A stretch of 64,000 nt of DNA. Origin: Scopulariopsis brevicaulis. Its lineage: Eukaryota; Ascomycota; Sordariomycetes; Microascales; Microascaceae. A model generated the notes under the pieces. It was not told the DNA's origin. It did no database searches and saw only the letters and a program-made list of their open reading frames with translations. This document shows, piece by piece, positions 45,410 through 57,983 of the stretch (position 1 is its first letter; the number at the start of each line of letters is the position of its first letter). The position numbers and the translations under genes were made by a program. The DNA is taken from NCBI GenBank assembly GCA_017657125.1, contig JAGFNX010000160.1, positions 1 through 64,000 on the forward strand, given 5' to 3'.

Positions 45410-46103
45410 ATGCCGGTCACATTTAGCTACCTAAAATCATGTTGTGGCTTGGACATGGCAAGGCATGGGATGCCACTTGAGAGATTTCCACTTCTCTTCT
45501 TCAACAGTTCTTGTATATAGATTCAATGGCTATACTTATATACGTCCATCTCAAAATCTTCTCTCAGCTTTATTTCTCAGTGTAAGATGGCGGGAAATAC
45601 TGCCGCGATGTGTCAAACTCCTCCTGGGCGTCTCTTTGTCGGAAATTATACTGCTACCTTCTGGTAACTTAGAAACCCATTGTCGCGCTCCCCACCTCCG
45701 TCCTCCCTGCACCGAGACCAAGAAGACAGAACCATCGCGCTATCACTGTCACAGTCAAAGCCGATCTCTAATTTTCGGATGTTTGATGGCAATAATAAAC
45801 CGTTGGGTACGATAACACACGTGCTTGGTATGCCGTCCACGACTGGCGATAATAGTCTGCGGTGTTATTGAAACCCCCCACACTCTCAACCCAGGATGTA
45901 ACCGCGTCCCACCTCGGCATAGTTTATCTCATCCCGGATAGGGCATAATCTCCGTGTCAAGCCCCTCACATGATCCATAGACGTACGCGTCAGACTGGGC
46001 TCACTCATAGTATTAGTATACCTGCACATGGCCAGGTCAATTACAGCCATATTGTTTCACCACCAACACCATCATTGCAGGTTCACACGCGAGACTGTCC
46101 AAA
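45410..46103. other. Intergenic
   Basis: Contains the 3' flank of the phosphatase gene and the promoter of the next gene. No coding region seen. Confidence 0.5.
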
Positions 46104-47490
46104 ATGAAAGTCGCGCACCTGATGGCCGCCCTGTCAAGCGGCGCTCCGGGAGTTCTTGCCGCCACCAGCGGCTCCTTCGATGTCCTCGCCATGAACGTCG
46201 CGGGACTTCCGCCAATCTTCAACGACAACGAGGTGCCGGGAGATAAGGCGACGAATGCGCGCATGATAGGCTCCTACTTCGCCGAATACGGATATGACAT
46301 TATCAATCTGCAGGAGGTAAGATGGTTACCTCTGGGAGCCTTATTCGCCCGCCAGAACTGTGGCGGTGTTGACCACGACTATTCAGGACTTCAACTACCA
46401 CGCCTACATCTATGAAACGGATGATCACCCCTATCGCACGCCCACCTCCGGAGGCGCGGCGATCGGATCGGGTCTCAACACTCTCTCCAACTTTGACTGG
46501 ATCAACTTCTCCAGGGTAAAGTGGGACGAATGCTCAAACGCTTCAGGCGCCGACTGCCTCACGCCCAAGGGCTTCACTTTCATGAGAGTCTCCGTAGACG
46601 ACGGGGTATACCTAGACGTCTACAACCTCCACGCCGACGCGGGAACCCAGCCCGACGACCTTGCCGCGCGCAACAGCAATTTGCACCAGGTAGCGTCGCA
46701 CATCGATACCTGGAGCGAGGGCAACGCGGTCCTCGTCTTCGGAGACACCAACTGCCGATACACACGCACGGCGGACGACATCCGCATCTTCAAAGACCAA
46801 AACGGCCTCACCGACGCATGGGTGGAGCTCATCCACGGAGGCCAGATCCCAACCCAGGAGACCATCTGCGAGAATCCCAGCACCACGAACGAGTGCGAGG
46901 TGGTGGACAAGGTCTTTTACCGCGGGAGCCCCATCGTGGAGCTGTCTGCGACGAGCTTCAACTACGCGAGCGAGAGGTTCCTCCAGCCGGATGGGAGTAT
47001 TTTGGCTGATCATAATCCGATCGCTGTGGAATTCGAGTGGAAGCTCTCCGACGACTTCCGCCAGTCGAATCATATGGGCGGGCCTCACGGCAACTGGTTC
47101 ACGGATTTGCCCGCACTGAGCGAGAAGACTGGCGCCATCAAGGCGTCTGAAATCAAGTTTAGTGGCGGCTCACGCCTAGATTCGGTCGGGGTGTCCCTGA
47201 CAGATGGTACCAGCTTCGTCCACGGGGGAACAGACGGAACCCCGGTGAGTTTGGCTCTGGGCGCGGATGAGCACTGGACAAGCGCCGTTCTGTGCCAGGG
47301 CCAGAAGAGCGGCCGGACGAGGAACTTTTACATCCAGGCGACCACCAGCGCGGGGAACACACTTGCCGCCGGGACGGAGACGTCTGACTGTGGGACGTTT
47401 ACGGCGCCGGACGGGTGGCAGATTGTGGGGTTCCTCGGGCGGGACGGGGACGAGGTTGATCAGCTGGCATTCATCTATGCTCTTCAGTAG
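46104..47490 (+). CDS. Secreted EEP-fold phosphodiesterase with jacalin-like domain
   Basis: Two exons (46104-46316, 46387-47490) with a 70-nt intron encode 438 residues. A signal peptide is followed by an endonuclease/exonuclease/phosphatase domain (about 25-300). Its usual catalytic blocks can be seen: MNVAGLP, NLQE with the metal-binding Glu at the exon end, YNLHADAG, FGDTNCRY and ADHNPIAVEF. The C-terminal 130 residues (from about 310) form a Gly-rich beta domain with SGGSRLDSVGVSLTDG and GFLGRDGDEVDQLAFIY, typical of jacalin-like lectin folds. The N-domain family includes neutral sphingomyelinases, inositol phosphatases and DNase I. The lectin part probably directs the enzyme to glycans. 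The substrate is not determinable from sequence alone. Confidence 0.85.
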
Positions 47491-47693
47491 GTGTTGTCTG
47501 CAAGGCCAGTAGATCAAGGGCCTAGAGTGAGAACCGCCAATAAATATGAAAGTTGCAGAAAATGTCTCATAATGTAGCACCACGAAGTTAACATCCGATA
47601 TACCAATAATTCATTCATTCTCATGCTATTCCGTGGAGACTATCATTCATCACTCGCAAACCCCCGTTCTCTTCAGAACAAACGATTCCATGC

Positions 47694-49631
47694 TTACAAT
47701 ACACACCTCTTGCCATTCGCCCCCTTGCAAAGCCCCTTATACCGCAGCCCATGGCCGAACCTGTAGACGGGATCCTTGGTGTCGAACGGCACATCCTCCA
47801 TCTGCTCCTCGGCGGCCTTGTCAGACCGCACAAGGTCGAACGGAAGCTTGCCCTCCGGCTCCGCGTCGCCAAACACAACGTCGAGGAAGGCATCGTCGCT
47901 GGAGCCAAAGTTGGCGAAGAACGCCTTGGCCTGCTCTGCCACCTCGGGCACGGCGACGGGGCGGTTAAAGTAGATGTCAACGACGGTCGGGACCGCGGCG
48001 TAGATGGCCGCCTGGCGCGCCTTCTCCTCGTCCGTGTACTCGAGGGTGCCGGCCTGGAAGCCCATAAAGGTCGAAAGGGTGTCCTCGCGGGGGGAGAAGG
48101 GCGCGGGCAGGCGGAGGAGGGCAAGGTCCGCCTCCTCTGGCGTCTCGACGACGGAGAAGCCCCGTTCGGCTAGGAGCGTCTCGTTAAGGCCCTCGGCATA
48201 GACCTTGGTGGCCGGGTCGAGGTTCTTTAGGGGCAGGACGTCTTCGTCGTTCTTGAGGAGGGTGTACGAGCGGCGCTGCGCGTCCTGGCCGAGTCTGACG
48301 AAGTAAGGGTTGCCGACGACCTGCGCGGCCGTCTCGGGGTCGACAAACGGGCTTTCAAAGAGGCCTAGCGCAAACTTCTCCTTCATCAACATACGGACGG
48401 ACCGGTCGATCCGTTCCTCCGAGACGCGTCCAGACTCGACGAGCTCTACCACGATCTCAGGCCGCTCCTCACCGCCAAACTGGTCACAGCCGGCCTCGAT
48501 AATTCTCACCGCACGGTCAATGTCGGACACGTCCTCCATCCCCCAGGCACGGGCGGGGAAGTCGTACCCGTTGGTCTCGACGTCCGTGAGCAGGCCCCAG
48601 TCGGTCATGACGATGCCCTCGAAGCCGAGTTCCTCGCGCAGCAGGTCCGTCACGATCTGCTTGTTAAAAGAGAAGCCAACCTCCTCCCACTCCGTGCCGA
48701 TAGGACGGGAATAGTACGGCATCATCTGCCTCGCCCCAGCCTTGATGGCTGCTTTGAACGGGATAAGGTGGTACTCCATATTCCTACCGGGGTAGGTCTG
48801 GTTCTTGCCGGTGACGAAATGGCTGTCCTCGCCATTCTGCACGGCGCCGCCGCCAGGGAAGTGCTTGGTGACGGTTGTAACAGAGCGCGACCCGAAGTGG
48901 TCGCCCTGGAAGCCCTTGATGTAGGCCGCGATGAGCTCCGCCGTCAGGTGGGCATCCTCGCTCCAAGAGTTGAAGATACGTGCCCAGCGGGGCTCGGTAA
49001 TGGTGTCAACCTGGGGGTGCAGGGCGGCCCGGAGACCTACGGAGACGTACTCCTCGCGGGCGATCTCGGCGAACTGGCGCACAAGCTCCGCGTCCCGGAG
49101 GGCGGCGAACCCGAGCGTCTCGGGCCACTGTGAGAAGCCGCCCGATTTGATGCTGGCGCCCAAAGTTCCGGCACCGCTGTGGCGCGGGTCCGTCGACATG
49201 GTGATGGGGATGCCAAGGCGGGTGTCGAGCGCGCGCCGCTGCAGAAGGTTGAACCACTCGGCGATGCGCTGCGGGTCGTCGACCTCACCCAAGAGGTTGA
49301 AGTGGGACATGAACTTCTCGCCAACCATGTTCTCCGTGCCGTTGTACCGGCGGGGTGCGTCGAGCTCGTAGGCGCCTTGGTCGAGGGTGTAGTTGGCGCC
49401 GATGCGCATCTGAGTCTGGAACATCTGGCCGGCCTTCTCCTCGATGGTCATGCGCGAGAGGAGGTCCTCAACACGGTCGTCGACGCAGTAGGAGGCATCG
49501 CGGTAGATGGGAAGGGTGGCATTGGCGGAGCGAGAGGCCAGCCCAAGGCTTCTCCCGTCCCTGACAGGAGTTGCCAGGGCGAGGGAGCCTAGAGGCAAGG
49601 CTACCAAGGAGAGGGCCACGAAGGGAAACAT
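47694..49631 (-). CDS. Secreted GH3 beta-glucosidase-type hydrolase
   Basis: Single exon of 645 residues on the minus strand with a signal peptide (FVALSLVALPLGSLALATP). The glycoside hydrolase family 3 N-terminal domain has STDPRHSGAG, KHFPGGG (256-262) and the nucleophile motif VMTDWG with Asp344. The C-terminal alpha/beta sandwich continues to GKLPFDLVR and DPVYRFGHGLRY. No fibronectin III extension is present. The protein is shorter than classic 860-residue fungal beta-glucosidases and closer to the bacterial-like exo-1,4/1,3-beta-glucosidase branch of GH3. It likely trims beta-linked glucose or xylose from plant or fungal glucans outside the cell. It converges on the EEP gene 200 bp away. 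Confidence 0.93.
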   Translation of the reverse strand: MFPFVALSLVALPLGSLALATPVRDGRSLGLASRSANATLPIYRDASYCVDDRVEDLLSRMTIEEKAGQMFQTQMRIGANYTLDQGAYELDAPRRYNGTENMVGEKFMSHFNLLGEVDDPQRIAEWFNLLQRRALDTRLGIPITMSTDPRHSGAGTLGASIKSGGFSQWPETLGFAALRDAELVRQFAEIAREEYVSVGLRAALHPQVDTITEPRWARIFNSWSEDAHLTAELIAAYIKGFQGDHFGSRSVTTVTKHFPGGGAVQNGEDSHFVTGKNQTYPGRNMEYHLIPFKAAIKAGARQMMPYYSRPIGTEWEEVGFSFNKQIVTDLLREELGFEGIVMTDWGLLTDVETNGYDFPARAWGMEDVSDIDRAVRIIEAGCDQFGGEERPEIVVELVESGRVSEERIDRSVRMLMKEKFALGLFESPFVDPETAAQVVGNPYFVRLGQDAQRRSYTLLKNDEDVLPLKNLDPATKVYAEGLNETLLAERGFSVVETPEEADLALLRLPAPFSPREDTLSTFMGFQAGTLEYTDEEKARQAAIYAAVPTVVDIYFNRPVAVPEVAEQAKAFFANFGSSDDAFLDVVFGDAEPEGKLPFDLVRSDKAAEEQMEDVPFDTKDPVYRFGHGLRYKGLCKGANGKRCVL

Positions 49632-49712
49632 GATGTCAGAGTCTGGGAGTCGTTGGAATATTTTGCTTGCTCTGTCTCTAACATCGCATTGTCAAAAGGA
49701 GCTTACAACGTC

Positions 49713-49719
49713 TTTTATA
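49713..49719 (-). promoter_or_regulatory. TATA box of GH3 gene
   Basis: TATAAAA on the minus strand, 82 bases upstream of the ATG at 49631. Confidence 0.55.
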
Positions 49720-52700
49720 TCTGGACTTTCGAACCCATGGTTCATACCATGGAGTCATCCAGCCATGTCAAGTGGACAGACCCAGTTGCCAACTCGGGCC
49801 TTCTCTTTCGGTCCGATAATGAGCCTTCCTTCGCGTATTTGTATTGCCGCTTTCAGGCAAGGCCTATGATGCGACTGGCCGCAAACCATTTGCCGAGGTG
49901 CCTTGTCCCATGCAAATGGATGTGTTGGGGAAGGCTAGTTCGAGCAATAGACGTTAGTTTCGGCCCGGCAACTTCGCAGGGTGACGCCAAGGCCCCACGG
50001 GGTAATGAACGTGGAGCCTCCACACCCCGCCAAGCCGTTGTCGGCTTCGTGGGGTGGGGCCATGTGGTTGTGTGGTTCTCGGTATTACCCGAGGTCGCGT
50101 GCAGGCCTACCTACAATGGAGTATACCTCACATGGATTAAGTGGACGAAGTTTTTGCGATTACATGCTTGTGCTGAGAGTACTCGTCATACTACCTTCTC
50201 GTGGCTCTCTCGCGCCGCAGCCGCCCTTCCAACAACGGTGTGCCAGGAGTGGGCACAAGTCTAGCCCGCCGACACCGGATATACCTTTTGGCCAGGCCTC
50301 CCCGCCCTTCCCCACGCCCCCGCATATCCTCGCGCGATTAGACCGGCCGAGAGTGTCCCCGCGGAGGAGGACTGCAGACGGCAGATCAGCAAGAGGTTTC
50401 GCGGGGAGGACGTACCCCGGGTGGAGGACAGGTTCCAGACATCACCTCATGGCAAGAAACTTCGACGACAAGGCGTAGACCCTGGCCTTGTTCATTTCCC
50501 CATTGGGGCGGATTCGCTGCATTGCGGCGAAAAGTCTGCTTGCCGGGATCCACTGCGTGTAAGCCGCTTGCATTAGCGCACTCGGACATTCGGTAACATT
50601 AGGCCCTGTCCTTGTCCGCAGCTGCCGGGAGCGTCAAGCGACAACAAGACGACAAGGAAGTGTTCCCTGGAAATATTCAGCTCCGCTCGTTCGTTTACGT
50701 AACGGAGTTGTTGTACAACCATGGGCTGGCGGCCGGGCCCAGGGGATGGCCTTAGCTTTACTTCCACATATACAACATGTTACACGGCTTCGGAACATGG
50801 CCATTTGCAACCATGTGTGCTACCGCACCTCGTGCGCAGATGTTTAGCCTGTCTCGTCTTTGCATTACAAATGGCGATGTCCCATACGTCCAAATACCGG
50901 TAAACATGCCTATACAGCTACGGGACTCATCCGAGAGCGCCTCTTCCCGAACGCCAACGATTTGGCCGGCACTTCTCCAGCCACCAGAGTATCACTACCC
51001 AGCCTCCCTGGAATATGGGCGAGTGGAGAGGCAGCAGGTTGGCTGCAGCCACTTTGTCTGCGGGCATCATGGCTCCCGTAGGCTCGTCGATGTTTCCCCA
51101 GGCTTCGCCGACCGCCCAGTCAGGCAGCTGCCCTTGGGCGTACAGCGTAATAGAGAGAATTCGACAGGTAAGCTGGAAATCGTATGCTCTAGCACTATCA
51201 GGTGGGGTTGGCTCATAGAGAACGAACCGGTACACACATATGCTCGCAAGTACGCCGTCAGGGCTGTGGAAGCATGTCCCATTTCTATTGCACTTTGTGG
51301 TGTTTGTTGGCATCGACAGGTGCCGACCAACCTATACGTTTAATACCTTACGTGATGCAACATATCTTGCCGTCCCGGAAATCAGGGTCCGCGTCGCTCA
51401 GCACCGAGTTGCAGTCGGGCCTGTACAGAACAGACTCTGACAGTTTACGTGCGAAACTGGATAGACTTTGCTCCGGCCAAAAGAACAAGGATGCGGACGT
51501 TAGTGCGCGGAGGGCGGAGGTGTGCAGAGGGCCATTCCTGTCTCGTAAAGCGTCTCGCCTGATCAATCGGCTGTGAAAAGGGATCTGGGGTTAGCTCCCC
51601 GCACACGAGACACTACCTCGAAGAGTGTGGCAGAACCCACTCCGACCGCGGGATTCTCCGACCCACTCCGGCACATTTTTCGGTAACCGCTTAGTAGATC
51701 TGAGTAAAGTATTAGTGAACGAACGGTCCGTCCGCACCCATCGCGTAGCTAGAGGGCCACTGTCCAGAAACCTCGACCCCACTGGACGGACCCCGATAGC
51801 GGCCTTTCCACGTACAACGTCGCGAGCGAATGGATATTCCCTTGCCTCGACGTTTTCTATACAAGTAATTCTCTTCAGAGATATTACTCAATAGTATATG
51901 TACGAATCGTTCACAGGCGCATTTATACTTGCTAGGTATCATCACATACATGTGATCGAGAGGTATATACATTATTTATATAATAGGGGTCTCTAAACGT
52001 ACTTAGCGCCGTATTCTTTATACAGATATAATATCCCTGTGGAGGTGTATAAGGATCGTCGACGCGAAATAGCGGCCGCGACTGCTGCTGTATTTCGACT
52101 ATTTTCGAACTTTTTGCGATGGCTTCTAGGGAGGGCGGCACAGTTATTCGTAGCTTCAACCTTCTACCAACGGCGGCCGGGAAAAGCGCACTGTTGGATT
52201 CCACTAAAGCGATGCCGTTCGGAACTGCCAGGACATAGCGACGGACTTTTCGCTAACCTCGAGTTTCGCGGCACAGCAAGCAAATGTGTTATTTCACGTG
52301 CAAGGTCCCTCGAGCCTAACGGTCAGATGCTCGGATATGCCAAGGCCGACAAAGAGTTGCATAGAGGTAGCAAGATTATCAATGTTTTTATTATTCCACA
52401 CGCCAATGCCTACAAGCGACAGACAAACTCCAAGTATTGAGTAGTTGCTACCCAAGTGGACCATCTCGCCTACCTCCTCAGGGATATTACTTGTATGAAG
52501 GGTACCGTGGTGATGCTGCCGTCTAACAACTATATGTAGCTCTCGAAGGATTTAGTAGGTGATAGTACCTGGCATAGATTGATCAACACCGAAAAGAACC
52601 AGCCTAACAAAGTGATATCCCCGATACTAACATAGGATTGGATGACGACGCGTCTGACCAGGGAAATTACATGGTGTTAATATTGGGGTATTTTTGCCTG

Positions 52701-54137
52701 ACGTGGGTCGGTAGTACATGGTGCAGGTGTAAGCCAAGCTGGACGCCCTGCCTATTTGCATCGGCGGCGCATGATGGCAATTGTCCAAATCAGGGTGCCT
52801 GAAAATGGCCAGCCCGACTCAACTGACACGGCCGGCAAGGGCTGTCGGATCAGCAACAGCTAATGTTGTTGCAGGGTCTAAGGCGCAGCGAGCACGGGCG
52901 TAGTTGAAGGGTCAGAGACACTTGCTCCTAATCCGTGTCCAAATTAACCTCGGGGTATTATTCACTTTCCGCAACCCTTGACAAACGAGTATGCCTGTCA
53001 TCAAAAAGGCGAGCTCCATAATGGCCTCACTGACAACGACTCGTCACAACAACACGCCGTGATATTTCGTTGTTTTCTGGGGTGGCTCGTGGGGGCAGCC
53101 TTCTAGAATCAAAGATAGCTATCACTATCACTTTTTGGTTCGCTCATCAAGAGATGTACACAGGTGTCTCGCTTAGACATCGCAACCCATGCCTGGCCTT
53201 CCTACAGGCTACAGCCACAAGATGAAAGGGCGTCACAGCGGAGCATAGACATCGGGAACATCCAAACCAGATGGCCACCGGGCCTACAAAAGTCCCTCAT
53301 GTGGATACGACGGGTTCGATTTCTAAGTTCAAGCGTGAGCAAGCAGTTTTTCCTATTTGTCTTTCTCTTTCTCCAGCCACCATGATACGTTGTGAGAGCC
53401 CTTCTGTCTGACCCTGGGATAGGTAGCGTGTGAGGTTACCCGATGCCCCCCGATCGCTGATGGCGATTTCTGATGGCGATTTCTGAACTATATGAGCAGT
53501 TTGACCTGTCTCTACAGGTACTCTGGGCGGCAAATAAGACGATGAAAGCGGTTGAGGTTACCAAGTAGAATAGCGAAGCGACCACGGGGACATGGAAGAC
53601 AGATATGCTGATAGACTTCGTGGTGACGGCTAACGCTGTTCATCTATAACAACACAGAGGATGTTGTAAAGGTGTGCTGAGTAACAATGGGTTAATATAG
53701 CGTTTGCTAAGTGCGCCAATATCTAAGGCTGTTGAATAACGCTTATATACACAGAATCCGTCCCTACCTTCGACTTCATGAAGCCGAACGGAAGTCAAAC
53801 CGGCGGTACTATAGGTGGTCACGAACAGTCACATACCTAAAAAACAGTAGCAAAGCAAAGGATTCTGAGAACGAACCCTAAAAGTTCATGCGTCTAGGGT
53901 GATTTTATGGGATGACCTCTCTATCACCAAGGCGGGAATTGGTTTCGTGGAACTATTTGTAAAACCAAGGTTTGGCAAGGCCATGTTTTCATACGTGGGC
54001 ACGTGGGAATGACCCGTGACCCAGGTCGAATGCAGCCGCTCTATTGCGCATTTAGCCCAACCAACTTCCAACTTTATATACGATATATACCTATTTCCGT
54101 GCTAAGACCACACTCACTCGCTATTTACACGCCTTCC
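49720..54137. other. Long gene-poor stretch
   Basis: I cannot assemble any gene over 4.4 kb. A minus-strand stretch at about 51160-51010 looks protein-like (LPDWAVGEAWGNIDEP, then GAMMPADKVAAANLLPLHS) but is isolated and unassigned. A short TATATA cluster at 54075-54090 precedes the small frame listed next. Confidence 0.4.
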
Positions 54138-54392
54138 ATGAGCCCGCGAGAGACCACTGTCACTGTAGGCAAAGTGTCAAGCTTAATTCGAGACCTGGGT
54201 ATTGATCACGCGGCTGCATTTGCAGGTTCAGCCACCGAGCTTCTATCCACGGATATCGCGGCGAAGACGTACGCGGAGATGATCGATGGGATCCCTACAG
54301 CAGACACCTGGTATGCCTTCAACGGAAAACAACATGACATCATTAAGGCACACCACGAACTTTGTCCAGGAACGCTTGAACCTCGTGCATAG
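54138..54392 (+). CDS. Small hypothetical protein (84 aa)
   Basis: An ATG-started frame of 84 residues without an intron. TATATA sites lie about 50-60 bases upstream. The sequence is well mixed and mildly acidic (SSLIRDLGIDHAAAFAGS, TYAEMIDGIPTADTWYAF, HHELCPG) and does not look like random DNA. It has no signal peptide, membrane segment or motif I recognise. It may be a small gene or a fragment of a larger lost gene. Confidence 0.3.
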   Translation: MSPRETTVTVGKVSSLIRDLGIDHAAAFAGSATELLSTDIAAKTYAEMIDGIPTADTWYAFNGKQHDIIKAHHELCPGTLEPRA

Positions 54393-55383
54393 TAGAAAAC
54401 GCTAGAAGACACAGACATCGTAAAAGTTGATCTGTAAGACGTGGGTAACAAAGGGGTGAGAGATAAAGAAGGGAAGAGGGCATCCTGACAAAGGGACTGA
54501 CAACGCTGGAAGCAAGGATCAGGGACACCTACAGCTCGTCCCATCTTTACAGGGTAATAGGAATATATATCCAGAGTATAATTAGAGGATAAGGTCATTA
54601 TCCCCCTCTTTCCTACCATTATACCTTCTAGGCTAGAAGAAGCAGTTTAGATAGATCTAAGGAAGTAAGCCTGCTTCTCTCTCGGAGTAGTAAATGCGTA
54701 TCTATCCGTAATGGTGTTGTTGTTTAGTAGTATTAGGCAACCTTATGATCCCTATCGTAAGGATGGAGCTCCGGTACTATCTCCTAGCGAGTAATACGCG
54801 AAAACTACGGTACCGAGCGGGGTTATTTAGCGTTTCGCGTGGCGGTAGCTATACGTAACAATAAAGTCGGTGTATCTACAGCGTAGGTGGTACTATTGAA
54901 ACTCACTGTATCCTATTTCGGCTCAGAGAGAGAGACCTATTCATCAGCGTGGGTGCTTGAGGTCCGGTGGTAACCTGAACTCAAGGCCTAGTGCACCGTG
55001 TACTCGAGTGGAATATCAGACCGTGTCCAACCGATGGTGACCATCATGTGAGATACGACTGGCTGCTTTGCACCAGTGAGTATGTGACGGCATCTTAGTT
55101 GTCACCATAACCTCTACTCGTGAGGATACTAATGACATTCCACCTTCAAGTTCTAATAATTTGGAGAAATGGTAGGCAGAAAATTCTGCAAGGCTAATAC
55201 GGATACCTTCTCATAAGAAGATGCGGGAATATAATATCCTCATCATGTCCGTAACCCTTGGCGATCATCGGTTGTGTGGGGTTACTTAAGGGCTCCGGGG
55301 AATTACAATGGTATTATATACAATTACAAAGATATGTCTATCTACATCCGGCGTCTTGTACTGACGGTGAGGGGAGGTAAAAG
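54393..55383. other. AT-rich decayed DNA
   Basis: Bases 54590-54760 are AT-rich with CTAGG/TAGTAG words, reminiscent of a mutated transposon relic. No gene is seen. Confidence 0.4.
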
Positions 55384-56767
55384 CTAATACAACGTGTCAT
55401 AGGTATAACACAGCCTCCCCTTCTGGATATGCATCATCTCCCTGACGGTAGACGTGGTCTTCACCGTCTGCCCAAAGTAGAACTCGTGGTCCAGCGTGAC
55501 GTTGCCGCCGAACGAGTTGTCCCAGTCAAACTGGACGAGGGGACCGGAGATGTCCGTCTCGCGAGTCTCGAGGTTCCTCATCTGCCAGGACCACCAGGCG
55601 CGGTCGAGGTTCGTGTGGTGCACGTAGAAGAGAGGATCGGATGCTATGAATTGGTCGAGCGTTAGCTCACCAACATGTCGCGTGCAAGAGTGTTGACGGA
55701 GACGGCAGAGAATTGAACTTACGGCTCGCCCACTTATCGGTCATGTGGCCGTACAGCCCCCCAACGCCCCAGTGCCCACCAGCGTGGAATGTCGACTCCG
55801 TGACGTTGTCGAACCACCCGTGATCCACCTGGCTCAGCCCCTCCTCTACCGACGCGGGCCCGGACATGTTGGCAAAGTTCTCCGGCGCAAAGTCCCTCCT
55901 CACGCAGTGCGGGTTATACTCGGTGCCGTTCGCGGGCCCCATGTGCGTCTGCAGGCCCTTGAAGGGGCCGGTCTGGATGCAGCCCCCGCCGGTGCGGTCG
56001 ACGACGTCCCAGGGGGGGTTGACGGGAAAGCCGGGTTCCGGGTGGGTGAAGTTCCCCGGGACCCAGTCGCCGTTGCCGCCGAAGCCGGACTCGGTGTCGA
56101 AGAGCGGGGAGTTGAAGAAGTCGTCGGCGTCGAGGACCCAGTCCCAGTAGGGCATGCCGCCTTCCCAGCCGCAGGTGTGGAGTTCTTTCTCGTAGAGGTG
56201 CATCATGAGGCGGTGGTAGGGGTAGAAGACGCCCTGGCGGGATGTCAGTGGACCGTCGACGGGTGGGAGGTGGGCCAGCGCTATAAAGTGGGTGGAACAG
56301 AGGGTCATGAACCTGGGGCCGAGGACTCGTTTAAAGCAAAAGATATAACGGCGACAGACATCGTGGGAGACATACAACAAAGTGGACATCGTCAGCCTGA
56401 ATAATGTGCGTCCCGAGGAAGTCCTCAAAGCGGTTCGTGACGCCAGGCACGTCGTTCGTCGAGGTCTGCGCCGGCTTGTCCATCAGGCACTTGACGGCCT
56501 CGATATACTTGACGCGATCATCGGTGCTTAGAGATCGCCTATCAGAGAGTGTCAGCTCCCATAATGGTTTCCCACGTCGCGACCACCTCTGTCCCATCAA
56601 GTATGTGACTGGGACGCGCCACGATAACGTGGATGGAGTCAGCTTATGCTGGGAACTTGGGTGTGGACTAACCATTCCCGCCTCACCAGCGGGTTCTTGC
56701 ATGCGCTCTGGCAGGAGGCTAGAGTCAGGGCGGGAAACGTAAGCCCGAGGAGAGGAAGGAGGCGCAT
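55384..56767 (-). CDS. Secreted tyrosinase (type-3 copper enzyme)
   Basis: Four exons on the minus strand (56767-56673, 56538-56376, 56233-55723, 55643-55384) encode 342 residues. The first two introns are long for this window (134 and 142 nt) but carry GTTAGT/GTATGT donors and GCTGAC/CACTGAC branch sites. Splicing yields the conserved CKNPLVRREWRSL start and the first copper site. A signal peptide covers residues 1-18. Copper A ligands are H76, H84 and H93 (GTHII, VHFVGVFYPYHR), followed by GGMPYWDW. Copper B includes the HAGGHWGVGG pair and DPLFYVHH near 259-266. Tyrosinases oxidise monophenols and diphenols to quinones. The short length and secretion fit the fungal extracellular group lacking a C-terminal latency domain. 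A role in melanin or secondary metabolism is inference. Confidence 0.9.
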
Positions 56768-57983
56768 CGTCTCGAAAGATCTCCGTCACAAGTACCCTAG
56801 AAAAAAGGAACAAAGGGCCGAAGGGTATTTTGAGGATATTTGTCACTGCCAGAAAATTGACAAAGACGTGGCGAAGGGATAGTGTGGGAATTACTCAGTA
56901 GGAATACCGGCGAATTACTTTTTTATGTTCACCGCCGTGTCAACCCTGCAGCTGGCTTTTCGAGCGCCAAGGGACCGATCGTGGGACTGCATAAAACTAA
57001 ACGCATGCGTGGCTTCTGGAAAGGGATACTGGCCCGTGGTAAATTACCTTCGGATACCCATCGCCGGGGCCTGGAAGGGACAGGAGGTGCAGTTTGCGGG
57101 CAGGGATGGCCCCGGGACCCCACGCAGTATCCGGCCGCGGCTTGTGTGGAGCCCGTGGGTCGGGATCCGGATAGCAAAAGAACTTCCGGTTAGATTTAAG
57201 CGGGGATTTAGGCGGGATCCGTGTGCAGGTTACGTTGCATTGCTGCGGCAGCCTGCTTCGTACGAAGAATCTTGCGTTCTCGAGCGGTCCTTCACCGGCT
57301 GCTGTTACCGAGTACTCGGCCGTCATGTAGGACTCGGTGGAGAGGGATCGTTGGCAACCCGATTCTCACCGACAGACGGCTGCCAGACGTGGTCACTCGA
57401 CGTGGGGCGCATAACCAATCATCCGCGTACCCCGTAATACTCAGCAGCCACCTTTGATTGTGCGGAGTACGAGTACGAACCAACACATTGTACCCACATC
57501 ACGCTAATGCCCACCACGATCCTTGCTCTCACAAGGCGCAGGTCCCACTGACTAGTTCGGGCCCGCACCCGAACCAAGCAGAAGAAAGGGTGTGATTCGT
57601 TGACAGAGACGGAGCTAAAGACCGGTAACAGGCCCAGTCCATGTCGATCACGGAAAAGGGCCGTGAAGGCCGAGTAGGATCATGGTCCACGCACCTACTA
57701 AATCTGGAGGAACGTGCTTCAAGATACGAGGGTGCAGGGCCTTTGCACTTTATAGAGGCCAGATGACTCTGAAAAACAAGGGAAGTCGTTTGTGTGGGAT
57801 GAGGGAAAACTCGCATTACACATATATGTGGGAAATATTCTAGTTTTCCAGCATTGCCTATCATTACAGGTACAGTGTTTCTCTGTAATATCGACAGTAA
57901 ATGTCTGCAGAGCAGAGTCACGATGATCTCGCTGATTAGGGAACATAGCCAAATAGTCCTAGTAGAACGCATTAAGCACGGTG
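56768..57983. other. Intergenic
   Basis: Promoter of the tyrosinase on the left; otherwise no supported gene. Confidence 0.45.

Noticed and set aside
53300..53325. GGGTTCGATTTC, resembling a tRNA T-arm
   Set aside because: No matching acceptor stem, D-arm or anticodon arm can be drawn upstream.
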